This document shows, piece by piece, positions 25,097 to 33,949 of a stretch of DNA of 64,000 nt (positions are counted from its first letter, which is position 1; every line of letters begins with the position of its first letter). The translations under genes were made by a program, and so were the position numbers. The notes under the pieces were generated by a model. That model was not told where the DNA came from. It made no database searches and worked only from the letters and a program-made list of their open reading frames with translations. The DNA comes from Biomphalaria glabrata (taxonomy: Eukaryota > Mollusca > Gastropoda > Planorbidae): NCBI RefSeq assembly GCF_947242115.1, contig NC_074715.1:27382376-27446375 (forward strand), written 5' to 3'.

Positions 25097-26273
25097 ATGT
25101 TCATGTCTGGACTGTTCTTCACTGCTCGCTCTAAGGGGCAACCCAAATCTCCTCCCCCTGGAGGAACCCATACAACAATGTCGAGTAAATTTACAAAGAA
25201 AAGCGGGTCTGAGCAGACCCTAACAGGCTCCGCTGGCCAGGTAAAGGGCATTAGGCCTGGCATCAAAAAATGTGCTACTAATCGCCTCGCAACGTTGGTA
25301 CATAGGGAGAACAGGCCACGTTGTGAAAAAAGAGCTACCGTTCTTCCCAACACACAAACCCTGATAACATCCTTTTTCCCCCAAACAAACACTACAATTA
25401 AAAAACCAAAAGTCTCAGAAAAAATTAACCCAACACCAACACCTCATACTGGGAAAGTAAGTATCCCCCACACTAATTTAGCTGGAAAGATAAAGCAACA
25501 TGATCCCCAAATTTCCAAATCTGATGCTAAAACTTTTAAAGTCCTTCAATGTAACGTCCGAGGACTTATTCCAAAGACACTTGAAATAACTAACCTGCTC
25601 CACAAAGAGTGTGTGGATGTTGCCTTACTACAAGAATGTCTGATAGGTGAAAAAAGAAGTGTCTCAATACCCGGGTACTCTGTTTTCCGTTGCTCCTGTG
25701 GGGATTGCCGAGGCCTGGTTACATTGGTGGCTAATGTTCTGGTCGCCAAGAAAGTGTCCACAGACTTGAGTCAGGGGAGGACAGACACTTTGGTATTAGA
25801 AATTTGGAAAAATAATAAGACGCTTCAAGTGCATCAATGTTTATAATCCACCAAAACAAGAACTGGCTTTAGATGTCAGAGAAACAATAACTGTAGACAC
25901 TATCATAGCTGGAGATCTAAATGCCCATTCACCTTCCTGGGGCTATGATGACACTGATCAGTCTGGTAAAAAAGTTCATGACCTGTGCAATTCTACTAAC
26001 CTTTTTCTTTTGCAAAATAAACACTCTCCTCCTACTCTTCTGCATACTAGCAATGGTTCACTATCACGACCAGATCTTTCTTTAGTCTCTGCTAACTTGG
26101 AATCTGTCATAACTTATCAAGTACTAGGCGATATTGGTAGTGACCACCTTCCAATATTACTGACTGCCACTCTTTCTAAAATGAACACCAAGACCACTAA
26201 AGAACCACGAAAGTGGTGCTATAGTAAGGCTAATTGGAAAGGATACGAGACAGCTGTCGACAATGCCCTTTAA
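25097..26273 (+). pseudogene. LINE ORF 5' part with APE endonuclease, interrupted
   Basis: The first ~140 codons (from ATG 25097) are basic and Pro-rich. The endonuclease follows with KVLQCNVRGL and LLQE near 25540-25640. The frame runs to 25846 but similarity passes to another frame near 25810-25830 (FKCINVYNPPKQ, then IIAGDLNAHSPSWG, SRPDLSLVS and GSDHLPILL, the later endonuclease motifs), so a one-base shift is present. A TAA at 26271-26273 then separates it from the RT ORF in the same frame. Two lesions thus make this copy's endonuclease unlikely to be expressed whole. Confidence 0.8.
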
Positions 26274-26306
26274 AAAATCCATGTAGAGTCTAGCTCTGTC
26301 GACCTT

Positions 26307-28331
26307 GTGTACCGTCAAATAACAACAGCTATCCTGGGCATGGCTAAAAAGTTTATTCCTCGAACTTACTCTTGTAAAAAATTCAAAAACTTTTGGACGG
26401 CTGAAATCAACAAACTTGTTATGGCTCGGAGAAGGGCATACAAAAAGGTCCAAAAGAACCCAAACAATCCAACACTCAGGCAGAAATACAACAGACTCAG
26501 CCTACTAGTCAAAACGTCTGTTAACAGGGAAAAACGAGAACGTTGGACCAACACCTGTGCAAGGTTAAACCTAAGGGATAGCTCTAAGGCTTGGAGTCTT
26601 CTGAGAAATCTCGAAAATGCTGGGCGTACGAAAACAGCAACCCCATTATCTTCACCGAGTGGGGTAACCATTTCATCGAAAAAGAAAATTGCCACCTTGT
26701 TGAACAAATATTTTGCCAAGATCAACAAGGCTGCCAAGAAGTCCCCAATGTCCAAAGCCATTGATAAAGCTCGCAAAGCTGATGAAAAAAAAGACCGAAA
26801 GGAACCACAGACCGAAAGTGCTGAGGGAACGATGAACTCCCCATTCTCGATAGGCGAGCTTAATGCTGCCATAAGGAAATGCCAGCTTAAAAAGGCTCCC
26901 GGGCCGGATGGTATTACCCCCGAAATGCTTAAACATGTAGGGGGGAAAGGAAGGGCCGTGCTCTTGGCATTCGTAAATAGAACCTGGGCAGATGGTCATC
27001 TGCCCAGGGCCTGGAAACGTGCCACCATTATTCCTATACCAAAAAAGGGAAAAGATGCTTCCACTGCTGAGGGCTACAGGCCCATCTCACTCACATCTTG
27101 TGTGGGAAAGATGGCTGAAAAAATGGTAAATGAGCGTCTGGTTTGGTACCTTGAGAGTGCCCGTCTTATAGCTCCAGAACAGGCTGGTTTCAGGGCTGGA
27201 ATGTCCGCTATAGACCAAGTCAACATCTTTGTGCAGAGCGTAGCAGATGGATTCCAAAGGACCGAAAGCACATACTCAGTCTTCATTGACTTAAAACAGG
27301 CATATGATAAAGTATGGCGGCCTGGTTTGCTTCATAAGATAAGAGTCGTGGGGGTGCGGGGACGGATATATTACTGGATTAGAGACTTCCTACAAGAGCG
27401 TACAATAAGAACAAGGATGTACGGAGAAGTCTCAGGGGAAATGACCCTCGAGCACGGCCTCCCCCAGGGCTCCGTCCTGTCATGCGCCCTTTTCACGGCC
27501 TTCATAAATGACCTACCGGCTCAGCTAAAATGCCAAAAGCTGCTATATGCTGATGATATTGTCCTTTGGAAATCCGGAAGGAGCGCAACCTCTATACAAA
27601 AAGTGCTACAAGAAGACCTCCATACGCTCTGCTCATACACACAAAAATGGAGGCTAGAAATAAACACCTCCAAGACGGTCTATTCTCTGTTCACGCTCGG
27701 GACTGGCATTCTCTGGCAACCTTTCCAGCTCTCCCTTAACGGAGTGGCTCTCAGCATGGAAAAGCTACCCAAGTACCTTGGTGTAACTTTAGATCGCAAA
27801 CTAAAAATGTGTGAGCACATCCAGGATGTTGTAAGAAAGGCCTCAGGGAAACTTAGCATTGTGCGGAAGCTGGCATCCACGAAGTGGGGAGCCCGAGCAG
27901 ACAGGCTCCGATCCCTGTATTTAGGAGCAGTCCGATCACAGATAGACTACAGCCTACCTGTGCAAATTTATGGCTCTAGGACTGCTCTTGAACAACTTGA
28001 TAAAATACAGTCCCAAGCACTAAGATTTGTCTGTGGAACCTTTAAGACAAGTCCAGTGAATGCGGCTGAAATAATGGCTAATATAGCTCCACTAACCCTT
28101 AGGAGGGAAAGGTCAGTACTGACCTGCTATGAGCGGTATAAAAGGCTGGATGAATACCTCCCAGCTAGAAAACTAGTGGATGGTTGGAGATGCAGAAGAC
28201 GTATCCAGATGCAGTCTTTTATGCATCATGCCACTAGACTATCTGATGAAGCTGGCCTCTCCACCAACCGACAAAACATTCAACGCTTTCATCCCCTTGG
28301 TGTCGCCCAACAACCCCAGACATACGCTTGA
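26307..28331 (+). CDS. LINE reverse transcriptase ORF
   Basis: Uninterrupted 674 codons. RT motifs in order: [62 protein letters not shown] (first catalytic Asp), HGLPQGSVLSCALF, LLYADDIVLW (YADD active site, about 27547) and the thumb KYLGVTLDRKL. The reading frame is the same as that of the endonuclease end, so the ancestral ORF2 was continuous. It ends with TGA directly before the RNase H frame. Confidence 0.92.
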   Translation: MYRQITTAILGMAKKFIPRTYSCKKFKNFWTAEINKLVMARRRAYKKVQKNPNNPTLRQKYNRLSLLVKTSVNREKRERWTNTCARLNLRDSSKAWSLLRNLENAGRTKTATPLSSPSGVTISSKKKIATLLNKYFAKINKAAKKSPMSKAIDKARKADEKKDRKEPQTESAEGTMNSPFSIGELNAAIRKCQLKKAPGPDGITPEMLKHVGGKGRAVLLAFVNRTWADGHLPRAWKRATIIPIPKKGKDASTAEGYRPISLTSCVGKMAEKMVNERLVWYLESARLIAPEQAGFRAGMSAIDQVNIFVQSVADGFQRTESTYSVFIDLKQAYDKVWRPGLLHKIRVVGVRGRIYYWIRDFLQERTIRTRMYGEVSGEMTLEHGLPQGSVLSCALFTAFINDLPAQLKCQKLLYADDIVLWKSGRSATSIQKVLQEDLHTLCSYTQKWRLEINTSKTVYSLFTLGTGILWQPFQLSLNGVALSMEKLPKYLGVTLDRKLKMCEHIQDVVRKASGKLSIVRKLASTKWGARADRLRSLYLGAVRSQIDYSLPVQIYGSRTALEQLDKIQSQALRFVCGTFKTSPVNAAEIMANIAPLTLRRERSVLTCYERYKRLDEYLPARKLVDGWRCRRRIQMQSFMHHATRLSDEAGLSTNRQNIQRFHPLGVAQQPQTYA

Positions 28332-29308
28332 AATTAGTAGACCCTAATGCCACTAAGCAAAGCCGTTCATCTAACGACCTTCAAATCCTAGCTCTGGAGA
28401 CCATTAATACCTTCAAGCCCAGTGTTATTTTTGCATACACTGATGGATCGGCATCAATAGATTCTGGAAGAGCAGGCTATGGAGCCTACATCGACTTTCT
28501 TGGCTCTCACACAGTCGAAATCTTTGGACCATGTGGTAGTGTTTGCAGTTTTGATGCGGAGACCATGGCAGTCTGTGAAGCCTTAAAAGTCATTGACTCT
28601 CAACTCGGCGAGGGACATTTGAGGGCAACACAGATTGTTGTGGTCACTGACTCAAAATCTATACTACATGCTTTGCAAAGCCCCGGACCATGGCCCCCCA
28701 ATATCAACACTGTCATCATGGCTTCACATAACATCAAACAACGCTATGGCACCCCTGTAATAATGCAGTGGGTACCGAGTCACATAGGTGTGACTGGCAA
28801 CACAATCGCTGACTCTTTGGCCCACCAGGGAGGGCAAATTCCACCCACTGATCAGGCTGTAAGCTTTCATCAAGCCCTGGCTATAATACAAAAAACAGAA
28901 ATGGAAAAGTGGTTTGAGTGCTGGGACAAGTCCCAAAAAGCCTGTGGAGTCTGGGAGCGAATGAGGCGCCCTGACCGCACTTCCCCGTGGTGGAGGCTGT
29001 CCAGGCCTGAGCAAGCTATTATAGCACAGTGCAGGACAGGCCACTGTCCTGTTGGCTCATATTTCTCGCGGCTATGGCCAAATTTCGATTCACGGTGCCC
29101 ACGCTGCGGGGAAGAAGAGGAAACCGTGCCTCATATTCTGTTTGACTGCCCCAGACTTGCTGATCTCCGTCACGACAGGTCTGGGAAACCCAAAATTCTC
29201 GACCTGTATGGCGACATTCATGCACTACGCAAGACAGCAGGGTTTCTGTCCAGGGCTTTTGCAAGAGAGGATTTGAGCCTCTCAAGCCCTCACTCTAATG
29301 GAGTTTGA
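28328..29308 (+). CDS. LINE RNase H and C-terminal Cys/His region
   Basis: Open for 326 codons in a frame shifted relative to the RT ORF and overlapping its stop. RNase H acidic residues: FAYTDGSA (D), FDAETMAVCEAL (E), VVTDSKSIL (D), and WVPSHIGVTGNTIADSL (His/Asp). At the end, CPRCGEEEETVPHILFDCPR forms a C-x2-C-x8-H-x4-C pattern common to this LINE group. The frame change at 28328 is either a mutation or translational coupling. Confidence 0.88.
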   Translation: MKLVDPNATKQSRSSNDLQILALETINTFKPSVIFAYTDGSASIDSGRAGYGAYIDFLGSHTVEIFGPCGSVCSFDAETMAVCEALKVIDSQLGEGHLRATQIVVVTDSKSILHALQSPGPWPPNINTVIMASHNIKQRYGTPVIMQWVPSHIGVTGNTIADSLAHQGGQIPPTDQAVSFHQALAIIQKTEMEKWFECWDKSQKACGVWERMRRPDRTSPWWRLSRPEQAIIAQCRTGHCPVGSYFSRLWPNFDSRCPRCGEEEETVPHILFDCPRLADLRHDRSGKPKILDLYGDIHALRKTAGFLSRAFAREDLSLSSPHSNGV

Positions 29309-29825
29309 TGACGATGATGATGATGATTGACCAATCGATCTATTTTTTCTAGCCTCTAAGACGCGAACGCAAACTTACTAATTTAATTGTTCAATCATTG
29401 ATTCTAGATCTAGTTCTGATTTAAAAACGATGTAAATATCCTAGATCTAGATCCTACTTCTATAATACTCTAGACCAATATAGCTCTAGACATAGGCTAA
29501 GGCTCTATGTCTATATGGAACCTATACAAATATTAAAATATAAAACACGGAAAGAAAAAAAAAATTTCTCACTCGTGAATTTTTTTTCTTTCTATTTCTA
29601 GATCTAGGACTAGCCGCTAGGTACGCGAGTAGATCTAGACTATTGTAGACTATATCTATACTAAATACAAGACTTTACAGTCTAGATCAGTTCTAGATTG
29701 ATCATAGAAATAGATCTGGATTTTAACAAAATTGTAGAAGGCAAACCCGGAGGGGGGGAAATCGGACCCCTCAAAATCCGGGTTATTCCGGAAAAGTGGC
29801 ACCCCTGCACTGCAGAGATAGCCTA

Positions 29826-29931
29826 CAATTAATTTATTGGACAAATACCTGGGTAGAGCAGCTTTACCCAATGCAATCCTTTTGGAATGCCTTAAGTTTC
29901 CCTACAATAAACGTATTCAAATGCAGGTGTC
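29826..29931 (+). other. Coding-like piece of unknown identity (possible exon)
   Basis: After GATAG, a frame reads LLDKYLGRAALPNAILLECL and continues to RIQMQ at a possible CAG/GTGTCC donor. The hAT target site lies just before it. The family is not recognised. Confidence 0.3.
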
Positions 29932-30255
29932 CGTTCGCCATACACTGGCACAGAGAAGAGCTCCAGGCAGATAATGTCTAACCAAATAACACTAGGGTCA
30001 AAGAGAAGCTGTCCGAAGACAGGTGAAGATGGCGAATGGAAATTTAAATAGACAGAAGAAGAGATTTCTGTTCGTTGAAGGACTAGGCCTCTATTGGATA
30101 TGCCCTAACGTTTCTGTGTCCTGGTCAGAGCTGTCTTCTCGAATACAATCGCCATCAACAAATCGAACGCCCAATAACATCTGCTCAGTGCCTGTTTCAT
30201 CACCGAAATGCCCAGCAAATGCATTTAATTCCTTATGCTTCTTGTATTTTTTTTA

Positions 30256-30454
30256 GCTTGCTGCTACCGGTGCTCCGTTTATCCAAAAGCCAGTCTCAGA
30301 CGAACCATATGAAGAACTTTCTTATGTGCCATCGTACTGGTTATCATGTTTATCCCAATATTTTAAGGAATCCAACACTGCAACTCATCAAGATGTTAAT
30401 ATATTTGCCAAAAAAGACGCATGTTCAAATAAACTTTCAATTTTATCATATTGA
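30256..30454 (+). other. Coding-like piece of unknown identity (possible terminal exon)
   Basis: A strong acceptor (T-run followed by AG) at about 30247-30255 opens a frame beginning LAATGAPFIQKPVSDEPYEE and later YVPSYWLSCLSQYFKE, closing at a TGA near 30454. The amino-acid mix looks like real protein. The family is not recognised. Its phase is compatible with the piece at 29826-29931, but a join is not shown. Confidence 0.3.
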
Positions 30455-30659
30455 AAGACAACAGGCAAAAAAATTCTCCTCTAAGGCAAAAAGAAAAACG
30501 AATTTTCGTCCTATTCTAGGCCGTTAGTTTACAAGTATGAAATGTGTAAATAAAAAAAATAAAAACATAAATTCAGAGCTATCGAGCCATAGAATATTTC
30601 ACACCATCAATAAAGCTTACAGGTTCAGCTGTCTGTCCAAAGTTATGTGTGATGCGTCT

Positions 30660-31227
30660 AGTAAGGTAACATAACTTGCTGCCCCCGCTGGCTAGCATCT
30701 GTTAAAGGGGAGCAATTTTTAAGTCTCTCTTGCCAGTACATAGCCTCTCCACAGCAAGTCCCATGCCGTACCTCCTCGTGGTGACAGGTGGAAACTGAAG
30801 CTGTGAAGCCTCAGGCTAATCTGCAAGGGTCTCGGAGCAAGTTTGGCTCCAAGATGTGAGGCAGTCATGACACATTGGCGTGCAGACACGCCCTGCTGCA
30901 CACTGACCAACCCTTAGCTATAGGTTGATAATCGCACTTTGTGTGTGTGTCCCTGTAAGGTCCAAGGCTAAGGGGGAAAAAACCCTAACAAAAAAACGCT
31001 TTTGGAGCCCCGTAGACGGTGGACAGAGGTAAGACCACTGCTCTCAGGCAAACTCCTGAAGTCATCTGACTCCTAATTGCGAAGGGTTTTCATCCCTTTG
31101 GATCCGGTCAGTATGGAAGAGAGGCGATTGTTGACGTGTGGGCAAACCAGCACTCGCAAATTTACACCCAGGCTTTCCCCCAGGCAGTGGAGAGGTCACT
31201 CCATCTAGTTGCAAAGGAAAAAGTTCG
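30660..31227. repeat. GC-richer repeat-like block, unidentified
   Basis: The block is clearly less AT-rich than its surroundings. It contains TGTGTGTGTG and phrases such as GAGCCCCGTAGACGGTGGAC that look like a LINE 5' leader, but no ORF or RT motif. The inverted LINE tail follows directly. Confidence 0.3.
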
Positions 31228-31324
31228 TCCTTATCTTATCTTATATAATACAGACATTACTTCAAAAAAAGAAGATGATTATGTCATATGCGTAATGCAT
31301 TTAGTCATGCATATTAACCAATGA
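31228..31324 (-). mobile_element. 3' tail of a CR1-like LINE
   Basis: Read on the minus strand it matches 62275-62370: GGTTAATATGCATGACTAAA, then CATCTTCTTTTTTTGAAGTA, then TATAAGATAAGATAAG. It ends at the GATAA-repeat tail. Confidence 0.55.
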
Positions 31325-31389
31325 CCACTTCGAGATGTGAAATGCCAAGAAAATTCCTGATTAGCTTATTCTAGGTTATTATAATAATA

Positions 31390-31830
31390 GCTTAACATGC
31401 AACTGTACTTAAGTGGAAGCACTAGGCCTACTTGTTAAGCTGCTACTTTCAATAAATTAATTGATTTAAAGATGCAAAAGATTGTCTAAAATTTGGCTTC
31501 TCAAAATTCAGGGAGGGAGGGGTGCACATACATTGTCCGCATTAATTCCTGAAAAGCCTAGGCTAGTTTTATTCGGTGTAATGAACAAATTGTAAGACAA
31601 TTTTTTTTATGAATAATAACGTTTATCAGTAGTAGTAGTATCAGGCTAATACAATTACTTATCCTAACAACTGTACTTTAGTGGAAGCACTACAGTTGCC
31701 ACTTAGAAAAAGTTAATGGATTTGAAAATGCAAAAAAAAAAAAAAAAAAAAAGGCTAGAATTCGGCTACTCAAAATCCAGGGTGGTGCAAGTGTGGAACC
31801 TTGCATCCCCTAGCGGGCGCCTATGGTAGG
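31390..31830. repeat. Imperfect tandem duplication, period about 270 bp
   Basis: CAACTGTACTTAAGTGGAAG at about 31400 recurs at about 31669 with one change. The following sequence (AAAATGCAAAA ... CTCAAAATTCAGGG / CTCAAAATCCAGGG) also recurs. A 22-base A-run expanded in the second copy. It lies upstream of the Merlin-like transposase. Confidence 0.6.
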
Positions 31831-31969
31831 ACCTAAGTAATTAGCATTTTCAATGCACGCGAAAAAAAAAAATATCCCGCCAAACTTTCGCGTCAGTTCC
31901 AGCCAGTTAGACTTAAGTTCTTTGATTAGCCGGCTTTGATCTAGACCTCTGTTTACTAATTAGTTCATA

Positions 31970-33015
31970 ATGGCTGCCAATTTTAGTAGTGATTCTGTTT
32001 CCACTGTGGATACTTTTGCTAATGTTTCTCACAGTAAGTGCACAGGTTGTCAGCTGACACAGAAAAGCTTTGACATTATTTTAAATGACGAAGACAGACT
32101 ACTACAATTTTTATACAACCACGACATTTTGAAAGAGACTCGACAGTGTGATCAGTGTGACAAGCCAATGAATTTGCGCGACTCGACTTTCTACTGCAAC
32201 AAAAGGACTTTTACCAAAAATAAGAATAAAAAGAGGGTATCTGTCCAATGTCGTTTCCAAATATCACAAAACTATCGAACATGGTTTGACAATGCGCGTA
32301 TCCCGCGGAGTAAGGTGTGCAACTTAGTTTCTATGTGGGTGCTGCTGCGCCCACCTAGAATTGATATTATGGCACTAGAGCTAAATATCTGCAAAAAAAC
32401 TTGCATTGATTGGTGCTCCTTTCTTTGCGAGGTATGTGCTCATTACGTGCTTCGTACTAGATATGGTAAGTTAGGGGTGCCAGGAAAGGTAGTTGAGATC
32501 GATGAGGCCAAAATCGGGAGGTCGAAGTACAACAGAGGAAGGCGAATAAAAGGGAGTTGGATCTTCAGTGGTATTGAGAGAGGTACAAAAGAAATGCTTT
32601 TTGTGTCCAGTGGCCTCGAGGGATGCTGTAACACTTCTCACCCTCATTCGTGAGAACATTGAGCCTGGGACCACTATTATAAGTGATTGTTGGAAAGCAT
32701 ACTCCCGTCTCAGTAATGAGGATTTCCAGCATTTTACTGTCAATCACTCTTATAATTTTGTGGACCCTGAGACCAATGCCCACACGCAAAATATTGAAAG
32801 ACTTTGGAGGGAAGTCAGGTCGTCCGTCAGCTATGGTAATAGAAAGCACCATCTGCATGGTCATCTTGCCGAATTCATTTTTCGAGAACCCTGACTACAT
32901 GAATAGAATTCACGAGATTTTCATTGCTATAGGTAAGCTATACGATGGATCTCCCCTCCCCGCCGCCGAAGATGAATCAGCCGGTGATTCCGATGTTGAT
33001 TCGTCAGTTGAATAA
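31970..33015 (+). pseudogene. Merlin / ISXO2-like (IS1595 family) DDE transposase, frameshifted
   Basis: ATG 31970 opens 228 codons. An N-terminal Cys-rich zinc-ribbon-like region includes RQCDQCDKPMNLRDSTFYCN; then GVPGKVVEIDEAKIGRSKYN carries the first catalytic Asp. Near 32615 similarity moves to another frame: GTTIISDCWKAYSRL (second Asp), VNHSYNFVDPETNAHTQNIE and RLWREVR (third acidic residue). Near 32885 it moves again, with the tail from ENPDYMNRIHEIF to a stop at 33013-33015. Two frameshifts therefore break the gene in this copy. The family performs cut-and-paste transposition in Merlin DNA transposons. It points toward the right inverted repeat, 455 bp away. Confidence 0.85.
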
Positions 33016-33469
33016 AGTATTATCAATTACACCCCGAGCCCACCCAGCTAACGTGGGTACTTTGACAGCAGGGAAAGTAAATTACTAGACTTGGCTCTCT
33101 TTATCTCTATCTATCTTGTGCGAAGCATGTACAGACCACATTCTTTCTTTCTTGTTCTAGTTCTAATTCTTACATTTACTTTTTGTGTTTAAAGATCTAG
33201 ATCTATGTAAATACTATGTGCATAAATTGTATTTCTCTATACCCTGTTTACTTTGAAAAAAAGTAATTTTTTGTTTAATATATCGTTAAATATATTGGTA
33301 TTTTCTTCTCTATGACATTTTAAATACCATTTTGTTTCATAAAAAGTAGATGTCTAATCCCATTTTTTTAAAAACTAATTAAACGATTGACCGAACTATG
33401 ACCCTGACAGACAGAAAGATGGCAATATGTGCCAAAACTAGATATGTGAGAGACTAATGTTTAAAAGTG

Positions 33470-33940
33470 GATCCAGACCTATTTGTGCTAAATTGTACTG
33501 TTTATTGTTTAATTTCCACAAAGCTGAAGGTAAGAGTATTCTTTTTATTATTTGGTGCCTTAAATGAATGCTAAGATTAATAGACATACACGCGAATACA
33601 AATCAAAATCGTCTATCAATCTGTTCTATTTAGAATAAAATTGTGGGAGAGTCTTGTGCTAAATTTATGCGCTGTAACCCTTGACCCTGAATAATTAGGA
33701 AACTGTGCCAGGGGGGAGTGACATCACAGATCAGGAAGGGTTACCCCAAGGAGATTTCAAAATGGCGACCTATCCATATCAACAATTGTTAAAATCGTGA
33801 AAACAAAAAAAAAAATTTTTCATGTTAATAATAATTTGTGATGGTAGAGCTTTTGGGTGCAGGTTTATGAGCCTGTGGGCTACTACTGTAGCACCAAAAG
33901 AATCTGCTAGGGCGTGGGCGGCATAATATCGCCTATTACC
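33470..33940 (-). repeat. Right terminal inverted repeat (471 bp)
   Basis: Reverse complement of the left repeat at 21490-21967. Followed by ACGA, which also precedes the left repeat. Confidence 0.9.
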
Positions 33941-33949
33941 ACGATCTAA

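Larger units (their letters stand above)
24699..29325 (+). mobile_element. Near full-length I-superfamily LINE (EN + RT + RNase H)
   Basis: The 4.6-kb body is flanked by a 12-bp target duplication, ATTGACCAATCG (24687-24698 and 29326-29337), and ends in a (GAT)n tail, as expected of target-primed insertion. A ~400-bp 5' leader precedes an ORF with an APE-type endonuclease, an RT ORF and an RNase H domain ending in a Cys/His knuckle. RNase H places it in the I group (I/Nimb/Ingi-like); snails are known to carry I-clade elements such as nimbus of Biomphalaria. Only a few disabling changes are visible, so it is young. Confidence 0.92.
24074..29807. mobile_element. Non-autonomous hAT transposon (about 1.1 kb) interrupted by a LINE
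   Basis: The left end is CAGGGGTGCCACCC; the right end reverse-complemented is CAGGGGTGCCACTT, a 12-bp perfect inverted repeat. Perfect 8-bp target duplications CACTGCAG flank it (24066-24073 and 29808-29815). Removing the LINE plus one LINE target duplication leaves about 1.1 kb with no coding capacity. A C-run is at about 24388-24401. It sits inside the inverted-repeat composite, so it is younger than that. Confidence 0.9.
21490..33940. mobile_element. 12.45-kb composite bounded by ~475-bp inverted repeats, with a Merlin-like transposase
   Basis: The sequence 21490-21967 reappears in inverse orientation at 33470-33940 with about 96% identity by eye; both outer ends read GGTAATAGG(T/C)GATATTAT. 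The base pairs just outside are ACGA on both sides, a possible 4-bp target duplication. Between the repeats lie four coding-like pieces of unknown identity, a hAT element that itself contains a LINE (24074-29807), a repeat block, and a broken Merlin/ISXO2-like transposase (31970-33015) oriented toward the right repeat. Without the hAT insertion the unit would be about 6.7 kb. A single large transposon is the simplest reading. Merlin elements normally make 8-bp duplications, so two unrelated inverted repeat copies flanking a Merlin remnant remains possible. Confidence 0.6.

Noticed and set aside
25087-29285. Several long minus-strand open frames over the LINE
   Set aside because: Antisense shadows of the RT/RNase H coding sequence; no independent motif.
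30029-30256. Open frame MANGNLNRQKKRFLFVEGLG...
   Set aside because: It runs into the T-run of a probable splice acceptor and ends there; likely intron read-through rather than a gene.
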